A stretch of 64,000 nt of DNA from Malus domestica (lineage: Eukaryota; Streptophyta; Magnoliopsida; Rosales; Rosaceae), in contig NC_091671.1 of assembly GCF_042453785.1 (NCBI RefSeq), positions 39,822,501 to 39,886,500 on the forward strand, read 5' to 3'. The position numbers and the translations under genes are program-made. Each line of letters begins with the position of its first letter. The first letter of the stretch is position 1. Below the pieces are notes generated by a model. That model made no database searches, had not been told where the DNA came from, and was given only the letters and a program-made list of their open reading frames with translations. Positions 33,373 through 48,883 of this stretch are shown here, piece by piece.

Positions 33373-36102
33373 TTAACTTGATCGACGAAGCTCGCCAACC
33401 GGTCTCGTGCTTCTGCTATTGCTCAAAGGGGATGAAGTCTGAGTGGACAGTTGCACATCAGACAGTGAAACAGAACCGCTCTGAGAAAAAATCAATCCAA
33501 CTGAACTACTTGAGGCGTTCCCGGAAGAGGGCACTCTAGCCGAGTAAGTATCCATTGTGGAAGCTGAAAGTAAGTCGGGCCGAAGATCTGATGATGAGGA
33601 TGATGGAGCCAGGGTGGCCAGCAGAGACCCAACCGGATATGGAGCAACAGGCATATCAACGAGAGATGAAACTGAGGGGTTGTACCTCATGGTCTGCACT
33701 GGATGATCGAATTTGCATGTAGATCCAAACTTGCACTGACCGTTTTGCAGGTAGAATGTACACGGTTGCACTCCCTGTCCAAATAAAAGCACATTAATTT
33801 TCTCCATAGAATATGACATCGTTAACAAATTACTGAAAAACATGTTTACACAATCTATATACATGGTATGACAGCCTTTTCTTTGCTACCTACTTTTGCA
33901 TTTCATTTGGTTGTACAAAGGAGGTCGACCAGGTATACTTTTAGATGTGATAGTAGCATCCAACAATCCCCTTTAGGAAAAAGATTACTGTTTAACAGAG
34001 TAAAAGAAAACTATTGGGTCTACCAAATTGGATAACCAGGTGAGTATGAAACTCAGTAACTTCTAACAGCGGAATTTAGAAAAATTAAAGATTCATCAAG
34101 ATGAATATAAAACAACTTTGCATACCGGACGGAGTGGGAGACCCATCGGGCTAAGGAGACAAGTTATCCTTGGTGCAGTTCGATCCCGAGGATGATGATA
34201 CCTACAAGATGCTCCATATTTACAGTCCCCAGTTTTCAGATAGTACTGGCATTCAAGTTCGCCAGGCCTCTCTGGGAAAACTTGTTCACTCGGGTTGCTG
34301 CTAGAAGGACCAACAGAAGAGGGTATGGAGGTATAAGGTCTTGCAAGTCCGTGTGTTGGAGAAGATAGCTGTGTTACTCCATATAAAGAAGTTGCTCCAA
34401 CTGTGTGTTGAGCTCCAGGTGATAGTACAGGACTAAGAGGTGCCTGCACCAAGTAAAGCAACAACTTATTAGCAATGAATTTCAATCATATATCAACCTA
34501 AACATGTTTTTATCATACCGAATAAGGACTCCAACCCTGAATAGGAACAACTCCTGGTTGAATTAAGACAGGACCGTACGCCCCTTGCACATATGATCCA
34601 GGTAATAGTGGAGGCCTAGCCACCCTCAAACTGGTGGATGCCCCCCCATACTGTTCTGCCAAAGGAACGGAAGGAGACTGCACCGACGGATAAAATTGAG
34701 GTGCAGAAGCTGGTATTGCTGTTCCAGCAGGCTGTGGGTGATGGAATTTACAGGTTATGCCAAATTTGCATTGCCCCGTTTTCAAATAGTAGGAGCATTC
34801 ATTCTCGCCCTGTTATAAAAAAATAAAAAACTGTGAGCCACTTGCTACACAAATTTCTCAAAAGTCTACACACCCTTATGTGGATGAGAGAGGCAGACAG
34901 ACAGAGAGACAGAGAGGAAATTCAAACCGGTCGTAATGGGTATCCATAGATATTTAGGGGAGCTCGGCTTAAGGATCCAGCTCCATGTTTTGGATGGTGG
35001 TACTTGCAGGACGCGCCAAATTTACAGGTCGCAGTCTTTAAATAATACTGCATATTAGGCAAACAAATGTCACAATGGCATATGAAGTTCAAAGCTCAAA
35101 TAAATAAATCAACAACAGAACCAAGTTGCCGTAAAGTTTCCAGATCTAGATTCTCATTATCAGGCAGGAAATTCACATTTTACAACGGAGCAGAAAACTA
35201 CTGCATACCTGACATATAGGTTCCCCCGCTCTCTCTGGGTAGTCCCCTGTAGCTCTTACAGCTGCCACGACCTATGTGCAGCATCCAACCGAAGTCATAA
35301 ACAAAGGATAATAAAATTAACAAGCAAAGACAATTTCAGTTAACCAGTAAAATCCAAGCAGTCGTATGTCACTAAGACAACATTGCCCACTCCACCGAGC
35401 CCAAAACACAAATATTAGGCCTAATATTTTCATCAAATATAGACTTGTTTAACTAGGTCGAATAAAAGCACGAAAAACATATCATTCCAAAAAAAGTTCC
35501 CATTTCTTTTCCCCAGCTTTCCCAGGAAACAAACAATCATCTAGTTTCACGTAAAGGGACAAAAACTACCCCCAACAAAACACTCAAACTTAAGAAATAT
35601 GTCCTGTAGCAGTCACCTATCACTGAAAGCTTAAGTACTAGTTTACATATAAAAACCCACAATTAAGCAGTCTTGACAAAGCTCATTAAATGGTTGCAAT
35701 GAAAATTAACAGCGAACAAGGACTTACAGCGGCACGATCACGAGGATGATTGTACCGGCACCGACCACCATATCCACAGAACCCGGTTCGCATGTAGTAA
35801 ACACAGTTGGGCACGCCGGGTCGCTCCGGGTACGATTCGCTGCTCGTCAACCCCAAATGCCACATTTGCTCTACAATTTACCCCCAAATCAGAACAAAAC
35901 CCCAATCACACCCCCACATTACCAAACCAAACCCGAAACCCTAGAAACCCCATTTACGAAATTAGCCCAAATCGAGCTCAAACGAAACGAAATTGAAACG
36001 CCGAGCAAGTAAAGGAGTACCTTCGAGGCCGGTCTCACCGGCGGCGGGGCTCCATTCCTGGTTCGACCCGTTTCTGGCGGGGCTTCGTCCGTACAAGTCC
36101 AT
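33373..36102 (-). CDS. CCCH zinc-finger protein, ZFN type, five fingers, 472 aa
   Basis: Seven exons on the - strand: 36,021-36,102, 35,728-35,870, 35,209-35,271, 34,928-35,047, 34,519-34,809, 34,126-34,443 and 33,373-33,774. The frame closes to 472 residues. Five C-X8-C-X5-C-X3-H fingers have Cys/His at 50-69, 95-114, 141-160, 298-317 and 344-363. They form a 3+2 arrangement split by a Pro/Ser/Gly-rich linker, with a Ser-rich tail. This is the plant ZFN group (Arabidopsis C3H3/C3H32/C3H58 relatives), which binds single-stranded nucleic acid and is thought to act on RNA. Three exon borders interrupt finger motifs, as usual in the group. The start MDLYGRSPA matches the family. A CT-rich tract (36,382-36,410) lies upstream. 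Confidence 0.95.
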
Positions 36103-36425
36103 CACAAAACGACGAGTGTTGGGTATCTGTACACCTGCATCAACTGTGGGGAATAGGAGGAGGAGGAAAGGGAGAGCTGTACAGGAATCCCACCGCCCTT
36201 CTAGAGAGGCCTAGAAGGATCTGAGAAGCTCGATCGAGTGGAAGAGAGTGAGGGAAAGAGGTGAGAGAGAGAGCGGCGACGGTTTCTTCACAGTGATGGA
36301 GAAGCTTAATTGCTTTCTCTCTAAAAGAGACCGTCGTACGGTCTGGTATTTTGCCCTTTTTGGCTTCGCACGCACCAAAACGCTCTCTCTCTCTCTCTCT
36401 CTCTCTCTCCCCTTTTTTTTTTCTC
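36103..36425 (-). promoter_or_regulatory. 5' leader/promoter region of the CCCH gene with a CT tract
   Basis: The 320 bp upstream of the CCCH start hold a (CT)n run (36,382-36,410), which reads as GA on the gene strand and is common in plant core promoters and 5' leaders. No certain TATA box is seen. Confidence 0.4.
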
Positions 36426-37017
36426 TCTCTTCCTTTTTGATTTTTTTAATGGAAAAATATTTGGGTTCGCTTGAGAAAGGACTTACCTAAGTTGAGTTCG
36501 TTATTGTGATAATATTCTAAATTAATATCGCAATTTTATTTACAAAATATCGTCCAGAATTTCGTGGATAGGGTATTACGTTTTTACTCATGCAATATAA
36601 GTTTGTAATTCTCTTATTTTTAAATTATTGTAATAATTTGGAGTCATCAACCTCACCTTAATGATAATATTTGTTTAAAAGAAAACGATTATACATAACA
36701 TTGAATCATTAGCCTAAAATTCTAAGGTGGTATTTTCGAGTGGTGCATGTATGTGATATTTGGTCCTGAATTTTAGTGATTTATTTTATTTTTGAAGTAT
36801 TTCGAGATTTAATTGAAATTAGTCGTTAAATTATCTAGTTTAGACAAAAGCGAAGTTAGGTGTATTTTGCTCGTTTCAAATTTTACTAGATTTTTTTGTC
36901 ATATCTTGCGTTGGTTAGATAGAGCTCGACCTCACGAGTGCGTAGGCGAAAAATTGTTCGAGAAACGGTGCTTTAACGAAGAAATTACGTATTTTCAACT
37001 TTTGTGTTTTCAAACTA

Positions 37018-37278
37018 TGATTGTACTTTCAATCATATATGTTGTATTATTGTCACGCATATGAGCTTTCAACTTATTAGAGTTTTTTCTTTGTTTGTTG
37101 TGTTATTCTCTCAATATGTAGGGTTGTTTTGCAGAGTACCATGTGGCACTATGATTGTACTTTCAATCATATATGTTGTATTATTGTCATGCATATGAGC
37201 TTTCAGCTTCTTAGAGTTTTTGCTTTGTTTGTTGTGTTATTCTCAATGTGTAGGGTTTTTTTGCAGAGTACCATGTAG
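37018..37278. repeat. Tandem duplication of about 130 bp
   Basis: The segment from 'gattgtactttcaatcatat' to 'gcagagtaccatgt' occurs twice head to tail with few changes. Just to the right (about 37,376-37,386) the sequence ends in 'cggggcgtgaca', the reverse complement of the left end of the 2.7-kb insertion at 20,412. This hints at a second, inverted member of that family. Confidence 0.75.
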
Positions 37279-37389
37279 CGATTAGAGAAAGATTTCAAGA
37301 GTAAGAATTGTTGTCCTATGTTGTAAATTATTTCCGTTGAAGCTCTGATGTATATTGTATGTTTTGAGTCTCAGTCGGGGCGTGACAAT

Positions 37390-38474
37390 GTAAGTCATTT
37401 TCGTGATATTTACATTCAAGTCTCTTGGTTGTATTCACATTATCAATAAGTATATTGACACATTATCTATCATTTTTTAATTTCAGCATTGGATCAATAG
37501 TATTTATGTCCACTTTTAAGAGAGATGTCTAATGTTTGTTCAAATTTTCATTAATGACGATTTTTATATCTGAATATGATTGGCGCAATGCCTTTAGGAA
37601 AGGGATCCCTCTTTATTTTTTTTAAAATGGGGATTAGTTGTGATGCCCATATTACATCGAACTTCAACGATCTGAACTGTCTGTTTGTCAAGTTGCACCT
37701 CATAGATAATCCTTGCAAATATTAGCCAAACCATAAATATTTGAGGCATCTAATTGAGTTTGAAGAAATTGACCAACATTATATTCTAAGAAACATTAAA
37801 ATTTCATTGTGGCAATTAAATGGCCAAATGGTTTCGAATTAAATGGCCAAATGGTTTCGATGTGGAGCAAATCCCAAAACTAATGCCCATTTTAAAAATA
37901 AATGAGAATCTATTCCATTGGCTTGATGGTTAGCATATGTATAACTTATGGTCAATATTGTATATCCTCATGTCGTTGTATTAAAAATATCAATACGACC
38001 AACAACTAAGATTCATGTAAATAGTCAACAAAGCGACGGTATATTTTTTTTTAACAAACAATATATTTATTACTATTAAATGACGCTCGCGGGCTAAACC
38101 AAAAATTTATATTTCATAAGGGACTGGGACTGTGTTTCCGTACCGGCTAATACAAGGTGCACCGGAAAGAGAGGGATTCGCTTGGGAACCGTTGGTGGAG
38201 TTCGGAAATTACGAAGCAGCCCTTGGCGATCCAGACAAGGAATGCGACAAAAGTGTGCTTCGATGCCGCATTGTATGGAAGGATGAAACTGTCATTTTGA
38301 TAGTCGGAGTGAGAGAGGCTTCTGATTGGCTTGTTCTTTCTGTTCGGAGCCCTGCACGAAAGAAGCCACTTTGCACTGTACGGCGTGTGGTCCGATAGTT
38401 TAGATTTGTTTCCAAAATTAGATTTGTTTCCAAAATTAAATTGGCGCAAACAAAAAAACCAAAATTGGTGCTAG
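37390..38474. other. Intergenic DNA with one unassigned open frame
   Basis: The stretch is mostly AT-rich. A 267-bp frame at 38,132-38,398 (+) is less AT-rich than its surroundings, but I recognise no domain and no neighbouring exon, so it is not called a gene. Confidence 0.3.
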
Positions 38475-38700
38475 AAATGGGATTTGGATCTCATCCGGAT
38501 CCAAATTGTGGGGATTTTATAAATCCTTACATCTTAGTCATTCATCATGTAAAGTGCGGTCATAAATTATTTGACTTTTTTTATATTTAAAATTAAACAT
38601 AAATAGTATATGACAAAAACTGATCGCACGATATACGATGAACAACTAGGATGTGGAGATCTTTAGGATCCCCACAAAGTGGATCCGGAGAAGATCCTCT
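38475..38700. mobile_element. Palindromic MITE, family C, copy 2
   Basis: It starts with 'gatctcatccggatcc' and ends with 'ggatccggagaagatcc', and has the internal 'gcacgatatacgatgaa' word shared with 3,132-3,357. Confidence 0.65.
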
Positions 38701-39230
38701 TTCCTAGAAATGTAGCTTAAAATGTCAAGATGATTAAAGACTCAATCGAACACATTTAAAGTATGAGGGACGCTGACAAACGATAAAGAAATTTATATTA
38801 AGTTGAATTAATTATTTTAAATTATGAGAAAACTTGACTCGAACGAGAGTGTAACACCATGCAGTGCACATGTTGATTTCTTTTTGGTTGGCCAAAATCA
38901 GGGTTGTCTATGAGATTTCGGGGATTATGTGCGAATTTTGTAAAATGGCCTATTTTTAAGATAGTTTTTTTAAAAGTAGGACAACATATTGGTATTTAAA
39001 AATAACAACTTAAATCAAAACAACATTTAAGACTCATTGATTGTAAGTTTACAAGTGTCATTAAATAGTAAAAAGAGTTATAAACATAACCTTCACTAAA
39101 TAATAAAAAAACAGTTAAATCTTAAGAAACCAAATAAAGAAAAAGAAAAAGCTTCAAAAACTCTAAATTTAGAGTTTCACTTGAATATATAGTATTATTA
39201 TAATAAAATTGAAAAAAAAATTGTTTTTAA

Positions 39231-39345
39231 GGTGTTGTTATTAGCACTCCTAATATCTCATTGTGCACTCCAAATTTTTATATTTAGAAATAAAAAAAAT
39301 TTGCACTTATAAAAGTGCACTATAAGATTTTAAAATGATAATAAA
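39231..39345. mobile_element. MITE, family A, copy 3 (decayed)
   Basis: The left end 'gttattagcactcctaatat' and the core 'atttagaaataaa' are recognisable, but the right end is poor. Confidence 0.5.
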
Positions 39346-39655
39346 AGTATTTTTTTAATATATAACATTATTATATATAAATATAAGATACCAAAATTTT
39401 TGGGGCCTTTCAAATTTGAGGGTCCTGTGCTATTGCACATTTCGCTTCCCCTCAACGCCTCCTCTAGCCGAAATGAGTACACATTACACTTACCCAACTA
39501 GATTTTAATAAAACTGGGTGACCCTGTGGTTGGGGCAAATTCCATACTCATATTCTACATGACACGTTTTGAGTTCGATTCTTGATACTATTGAATCACA
39601 TGATGGTGCCCATAGGGAGGCTAAAATGTTTATGCGAATTTTTCTTGTCACTATA

Positions 39656-40298
39656 TGTCATATCCCGGCCTGGGGCGGACCACTTCCCGGCCCCATTCCA
39701 CCACCGTAGCACGATATTGTTCGCTTTGGGCCCCGACTACGCCCTCACGGTTTTGTTTTTGGGAACTCACATGAGAACTTCCCAATGGGTCACCCATCAT
39801 GGGATTGCTCTCGCGCGCTACTCGCTTAACTTCGGGGTTTGGATGGAACCCGAAGCCAGTGAGCTCCCAAAAGGTCTCGTGCTAGGTAGGGATGAGAATA
39901 TACATTTAAGGATCACTCCCCTGGGTGATGTGGGATGTCACAATCCACCCTCCTTAGGGGCCCGACGTCCTCGTCGGCACACCACGGCCAGGGTTAGGCT
40001 CTGATACCAAATTGTCACATCCCCGCCCGGGGCGGACCACTTCCCGGGCCCATTCCACTACCGTAGCACGATATTGTCCATTTTGAGCCCCGACTACGCC
40101 CTCACAATTTTGTTTCTGGGAACTCACACGAGAACTTCCCAATGGGTCACCTATCATGGGATTGCTTTCGCGCGCTACTCGCTTAACTTCGGGGTTCGGA
40201 TGGAACCCGAAGCCAATGAGCTCCCAAAAGGCCTTGTGCTAGGTAGGGATGGAATATACATTTAAGGATCACTCCCCTGGGTGATGTGGGATGTCACA
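39656..40298 (-). mobile_element. Cassandra TRIM retrotransposon with 5S rRNA-like LTRs
   Basis: Two LTRs of 287 and 286 bp (39,656-39,942 and 40,013-40,298) have TGTCA...TGTCACA ends on the + strand. CTATA is repeated exactly outside (39,651-39,655 and 40,299-40,303). Read on the - strand, the primer-binding site TGGTATCAGAGCC follows the right-hand LTR inward, and a purine tract (AAGGAGGGTGGA) precedes the other LTR. On the - strand each LTR contains GAAGTTAAGCG, then GAGAGCAATCCCATGATGGG and TGGGAAGTTCTC, matching the 3' two thirds of 5S rRNA with its pol III promoter, which is the Cassandra hallmark. There is no coding capacity. Confidence 0.93.
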
Positions 40299-40976
40299 CT
40301 ATAAAAGTGGACTATCGTGACAAAGCTACCATCTCTTTTATATATATATATATATATTTATTTATTTATTTATTTAAAAAAAAACTAAATATAATTTGGT
40401 CACATTGAAAAGGAAAATGTTTTAGCAAGTGGTCATGTACCACAATGTTGGAGATAAGTGTTGCCCTTGTACCACTATGTGAACCCCGTCGACTCTCTAA
40501 TCTAACAAATCTATCTTCTGACCAAAAAAACGAAAATGTTTTATTGTGTTTGTAAACGAAAATGCTTTGGTTCAAATCTTGGCACAAATTTTTTTTTTCC
40601 ACCGTATAGTATTTTCGCATGCATGTTATAATTTGTTTGTTGGATATAAGGGAAGAACTAATTATTTAATTAAATAATGCATTGTCCCATCATTTGATGT
40701 ATAAATTTAGTAAGTACTTTTGTAAATCTTACCATATTTGTTCACACCTTTATAGTGATAGCAATGAATATGTTTAAATATAAATGTTAAATACTAATTT
40801 AATGATTTAGATTTTCTCTTTTTTCAATTTCTATATATTTTTTTTAAAGAAATCAATTAAAATAAAATTTCAAGACTTATAATTAGTGTATTAATATGAC
40901 CTACACAATACAATAATCACAAAAATAATTAACATAAGTCAATCCGGTTGAAGCTTCTACCTACCCAACAACATCC

Positions 40977-41195
40977 TCTCTGGATCATTTTGGTAAGAAT
41001 CCTGGGAATTCGTGAATCGTATTCGTTCATCGTACATCGTGCGATCATTTTTTATCAACTAGTGTTTGTGTTTAATTTTAAATAAAAATATTTAAAATGA
41101 TTTCTAACCGCACGATGTATTATGAACGGACATGATTCACAGATCCCTAAAATTCTCGCAAAAAGAATTCGACGAGAATCCAAATTCTCTACCTA
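40977..41195. mobile_element. Palindromic MITE, family C, copy 3
   Basis: Inverted words 'cgttcatcgtacatcgtgcg' and 'cgcacgatgtattatgaacg' flank an AT-rich centre. It lies 200 bp upstream of the APG3-type gene, so it may form part of that promoter. Confidence 0.65.
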
Positions 41196-41392
41196 TATTC
41201 AAATTCTATATTCAAATTTGATTACCTCACATTCCACTTAAAAGTGTTTTATTTGCAATATAACAACCTTTAATCCCGTTTGTGTGGGATACGATATCCA
41301 AGTTCCCAAACAGGAACCGTAAGCAGGACTTTATCCGTTCCAAACGCCACATGTCCGTTTAGGCGCGTTTTTCCTTCCGACCTGCAACTCCC

Positions 41393-45066
<3,674 letters not shown>

Positions 45067-45313
45067 TTCCTAGCTTGTTTTGCGGCAATCTTGTTCGAAG
45101 ATTGACAGAGTCGGATCAGAGAGTAAGGAAGCCTTTGCTGGAAAAAAAATTGTTCAAAAACGGGGCAATCTTTTCGTATGTTGTATGTAGAGACGCAATC
45201 ACAGGCACATGAATTTTTCGTTGAATTTGTTGTTGACAGGTTAAATAGCTTGAGTTATGTAATTTTTGTACTCCATTTTATATATGTAAAGATGAGAGAA
45301 TCGTGTAGCGAAT

Positions 45314-45600
45314 AGGTGGGTACATTGTCCTTTTTGAACTCGGATGCAAGTACGTCGGAAACTGCTTTATCGAACTTGGGTGCGCAAAGAGGCATGCACA
45401 CTACCTTATCGAACTCAAGTACAAGTAGGTGGAAACATTGTCCTATCGAATTCGGGTGAAAATAAGTGGGCACGCTGCTTTGTCAAACTGAAGTGTAACT
45501 AAGTGGACACACGACCCTATCGAACTTAGGTGCAAATAGGCGGGCAAATTGCTTTATCGAACTCAATTGCAAATAAGCGTGCACATAGTCGTGTCCAATT
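45314..45600. repeat. Minisatellite: about eight units of 37 bp
   Basis: Diverged units follow the pattern 'aggtgggcac' - 'ttgctttatcgaact' - 'aggtgcaaat'. Five consecutive units are exactly 37 bp. It starts about 250 bp after the APG3-type stop codon. A 37-bp period cannot keep one reading frame, so it is not coding. Confidence 0.85.
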
Positions 45601-46291
45601 GTATTAGTCCAAAAACCAATTGAACCATGCGTTTGAAAGTGCTTTTAAAACGGCTCGTTTGTGAGTGCTTTTACAATATCTGAAAGCGTTTTTAATAAAA
45701 ATGTTTTTAGATTCTAAAAAGCACTTAAAAATGCTTCTTGCAAGAAGTATATAATTGGTGCTTCTTGCAGGAAGTTTGACATTCAAATGGTCTAAACTGA
45801 AGGGCTGACAAAATGTCAAGCTAGACATTTTGGTGCTAGAGGGTTTGTAAAATGTCAAGCTTGACTGGCACTGGAGGGCTGGCTGCTCTTCGCCAGCCCT
45901 TTGGTCAGTTCTCCCATTTTTTGCTGGGTGAGGACCACGAGCCATTTAACCTAACCCTTAGTTAGTGATGGATTTCGTGTCAAGACGGATTATTTTTAGC
46001 TCTATGATCCTTTGGCCGAGTTGGTTGGAGATGGCCTTAGATGTGTCATCTCGCAAGACTTCCAATTGTTTGAAAATCTTTGACCTACAACAAAGCATAT
46101 AAGAATTTAAAAAGCTATATCCAGTGTGGTTGATTTAAATTTTATGCAAAGATCTTAGTTACAAAATCTGAGGTTCGGGTCTGGTGGGTTTGATCGGGTC
46201 TGGGTCCCGCCGGTTCGGTTTTACCCAGCCCATATGACAGAAACCAAAACCCAAAAAACAGAATCTGTCCGTCCAAATCAAATCCAAACCA
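45601..46291. other. Intergenic DNA between the APG3-type and mTERF genes
   Basis: This includes a decayed MITE-like stretch (45,620-45,780, 'agtgcttttaaa' words in both orientations) and the mTERF promoter. No further gene is seen. Confidence 0.4.
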
Positions 46292-47425
46292 ATGACACCC
46301 TTCAACTGTCTCACCAAAATCGCCGCCGTCCCAAGATTTGCAGTACAAAATCTATCCTTCCGCAGATCAATCGCCAACACAATCTCCGCCGATCACGATG
46401 CTCCCACCGTCGCATACCTCATAAACTCATGTGGGTTGTCGCCGGAATCCGCCGCGGAAGCTTCCCAGAAGCTAAAGCTCCGGTCTTCCGACAGAGCGGA
46501 CTCTGTTCTGGAGCTCCTGAGAACGCACGAGTTCTCCGCCGCCGACATCTCAAAGCTCGTGAGACGCCACCCTTTGATCCTCGCCGCCGACGCCGAAAAG
46601 ACCCTTTTGCCCAAGCTCGAGTTCTTCACCTCCAAAGGGATTTCGAGGTTCGATCTCGCCAGAACTGTGAGTTACGATCCTTCCCTTTTGAAAATAAGTT
46701 TGAAAAATCAGATTATCCCGTCTTACAATTTCCTCAAAGCCCTTTTGATTTCTGATGAGAGAGTGATTAGTATTCTGAAGCACAAGCCGTGGATCTTCCT
46801 CGATAATCTGTCGAAAAATGTGATGCCGAATATCGGTATTCTGCGAGATTTGGGGTTGCCGGAATCCTCCATAGCTCTGCTGCTTGCGCAGTATCCCAAC
46901 ATTTTGATGAAAAAGCATGAATTGTTCAGTGAGATTGTGAATGAGGTGAAAGAATTCGGATTCGAGCCCGCAAAATCAAACTTTGTGTCGGCAATGCGGG
47001 TGATGTCGGGTAAAAAATCGATCTTGAAACGAAACCAAGAGGCTTACAGGAAATGTGGTTGGTCGGAGGATGAGATCCTCTCTGCTTTCAGGTCCAATCC
47101 CTTGTGCATGACGAAATCGGAGAAGAAGATAACGGATACGATTGATTTCTTGGTGAACAAGATGGGGTGGTCCTCGGCCGCCATTGCAAAATGCGCGACG
47201 GTTATGTGCTTGAGCTTGGAGAGGAGGATCGTGCCGCGGTGTTCGGTTTTCAAAGTGCTGGTGGCGAAGGGGTTGGAAAAAGAGAATTTGAGGTTGTCGA
47301 GTGTGGTTTATCCGGCGGAGAAGCAGTTCTTGGAGAGGTTTGTGAGTAGACATGAAGTGCCAGTTCCTCAATTGTTGCTTGTGTACCAAGGAAAAGTGGA
47401 TTTCCAAGATGTATTGATTAATTGA
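46292..47425 (+). CDS. mTERF family protein, 377 aa, probably organellar
   Basis: This is an intronless gene. The N-terminus (FNCLTKIAAVPRFAVQNLSF) is basic and without acids, fitting a mitochondrial or plastid presequence. From about residue 35 the protein is a series of mTERF-type helical repeats, with the PxxL-like signature in segments such as RRHPLILAAD, LLAQYPNIL and FRSNPLCM and leucine-rich spacing of about 35 residues. mTERF proteins bind organelle nucleic acid and affect transcription, splicing or translation there. Plant genomes hold several dozen members, many intronless and tandem, so I give no symbol. The length is typical of the single-exon plant clade. Confidence 0.92.
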   Translation: MTPFNCLTKIAAVPRFAVQNLSFRRSIANTISADHDAPTVAYLINSCGLSPESAAEASQKLKLRSSDRADSVLELLRTHEFSAADISKLVRRHPLILAADAEKTLLPKLEFFTSKGISRFDLARTVSYDPSLLKISLKNQIIPSYNFLKALLISDERVISILKHKPWIFLDNLSKNVMPNIGILRDLGLPESSIALLLAQYPNILMKKHELFSEIVNEVKEFGFEPAKSNFVSAMRVMSGKKSILKRNQEAYRKCGWSEDEILSAFRSNPLCMTKSEKKITDTIDFLVNKMGWSSAAIAKCATVMCLSLERRIVPRCSVFKVLVAKGLEKENLRLSSVVYPAEKQFLERFVSRHEVPVPQLLLVYQGKVDFQDVLIN

Positions 47426-47547
47426 AATTTGTATCGTATGATTCAGTGAGGAATGAAGAAAAGGGAGATTAATTTTGGCGAATTTTGTTCAATTTCAATT
47501 TTGATCTTTGTGTTTTAAATTTCGTCAATTTAATCATTGTGTTTCGT

Positions 47548-47740
47548 AACCAGAACCGGTGGTTCTGTGGTAAAGGACAAATTACGAGACTTTCTTAAAA
47601 CCAAAAATTGGAGGTCTCGAGTTCGAAACTCGTTGCTGGTGTGGAAGTCAAACTTGTGGCCAAGGAGGTTGAAATGCTTATATGAGTATTTCGGTCCTTG
47701 GAATAAGTGGATAACCGTGACTTGCCATCAGTTGTTTTTT
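47548..47740 (+). mobile_element. Possible tRNA-related SINE
   Basis: 'ggttctgtggtaaagg' resembles an A box and 'gagttcgaaactc' a pol III B box. A unique-looking body follows up to a T-rich end at 47,727. A related B-box segment occurs at about 39,575-39,655, cut by the Cassandra insertion. No target duplication was found. Confidence 0.4.
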
Positions 47741-48883
47741 TTTAATATAAAAAATAAAAAATCATTTTGTTTCATGTTGTTATGAAAATTTTGAAATTGT
47801 GTTATTTAGTTAAATTTAACCCACTAAGGGCTGGTTTGGTATTACTGTGTTTTGAAGAAAAAAAAAGACTGCTTCTATGTGATGTAAGAATAAGCTCATT
47901 TTTGCTACTTCACGTTTTCAGTTTTTTTTCACCAAAAACTGTGAAAGTAAACTGTTTTTAAGTGTTTACTAAACACCTTTTTTAGCTCAGTTTTTTTTAT
48001 ACCCATTTTTTATAAAAGTACCTCAGTACCAAATTCGTACTAAACCAATTCGTTTATTTGATAGATAAATTGAGTATCGGCACTTGAATTGTGGTATAGT
48101 GATATTTGTTTCCATTTGTTTGTAGGAGTCTCAAGATTCGACTTTTATGGATTGTGCGTTAAATACTTAATTAAGCTTGGTGAATCATACGATACAAATG
48201 AGCAAGTTCCTCATTCGTTTGCTCTGATGAGCCAAGTGAGGTTCTCATAGACTCATCTTTTATTAAGGTGGAAAGGGTCTATTGAATGAAAGTTTCCAAC
48301 CAATTATATTATGACACTTGATGTCCCGACCGTTTTTCAGGCACCCTGAAAAACTCCTACTAAACCCAGACTTAACCATCTCTAGCCACCAAGCACGAGC
48401 CACAGGTTGTCTGACTCAAAAGCCGTTTCAAATTCCACCTTAATGCCCCCACGTTAGGTCACAAGCCCACATTACCAGGCTGGGCAAACTAACTCTAACC
48501 GTTTAAATTTTATATATGCAATTTGTGTATGCTTCGGCGATCTAGGACTTATTTTCTTATAACGAGAAGAAAAGTCGTAAAATATTCTATTACTCTCGTA
48601 ATGAGTTCTACAGTCCAATGAATACATCGAACAAGATCGTATCAAACGCACACATTCCTCCGATCAATATTTTGTAAGCCCGATCGAGATGGACCGGAAT
48701 CCGGCTTGGATAAAACCTCCATTGAAGAAGCTTAAGTTCTAGAGCAATTCCATTTTGTTGTACAAGGCCAATGGACGGCTTTATATATTGGTGTATTGGT
48801 GTGTCTGCCTAGAAAAAGGAACAAAGACAATGGGATTTTCATTTTTGTTAATTTCTTTGACTCTGAGCTTTTGAAGCAGATTT
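47741..48883. other. Intergenic DNA with a decayed PIF-type MITE end
   Basis: At 47,827 the end 'gggctggtttggtatt' preceded by TAA matches the MITE at 4,419-4,764. Its right end is not clear. Nothing else is recognised up to the split tRNA gene. Confidence 0.45.

Noticed and set aside
33210-33398. 62-codon minus-strand frame at the end of the CCCH gene
   Set aside because: It overlaps the last CCCH codons in another frame and lies in the likely 3' UTR. No independent promoter or domain is seen.
46976-47407. Minus-strand frame of 143 codons opposite the mTERF gene
   Set aside because: It is a shadow of the coding strand. The plus-strand protein has the family repeats.
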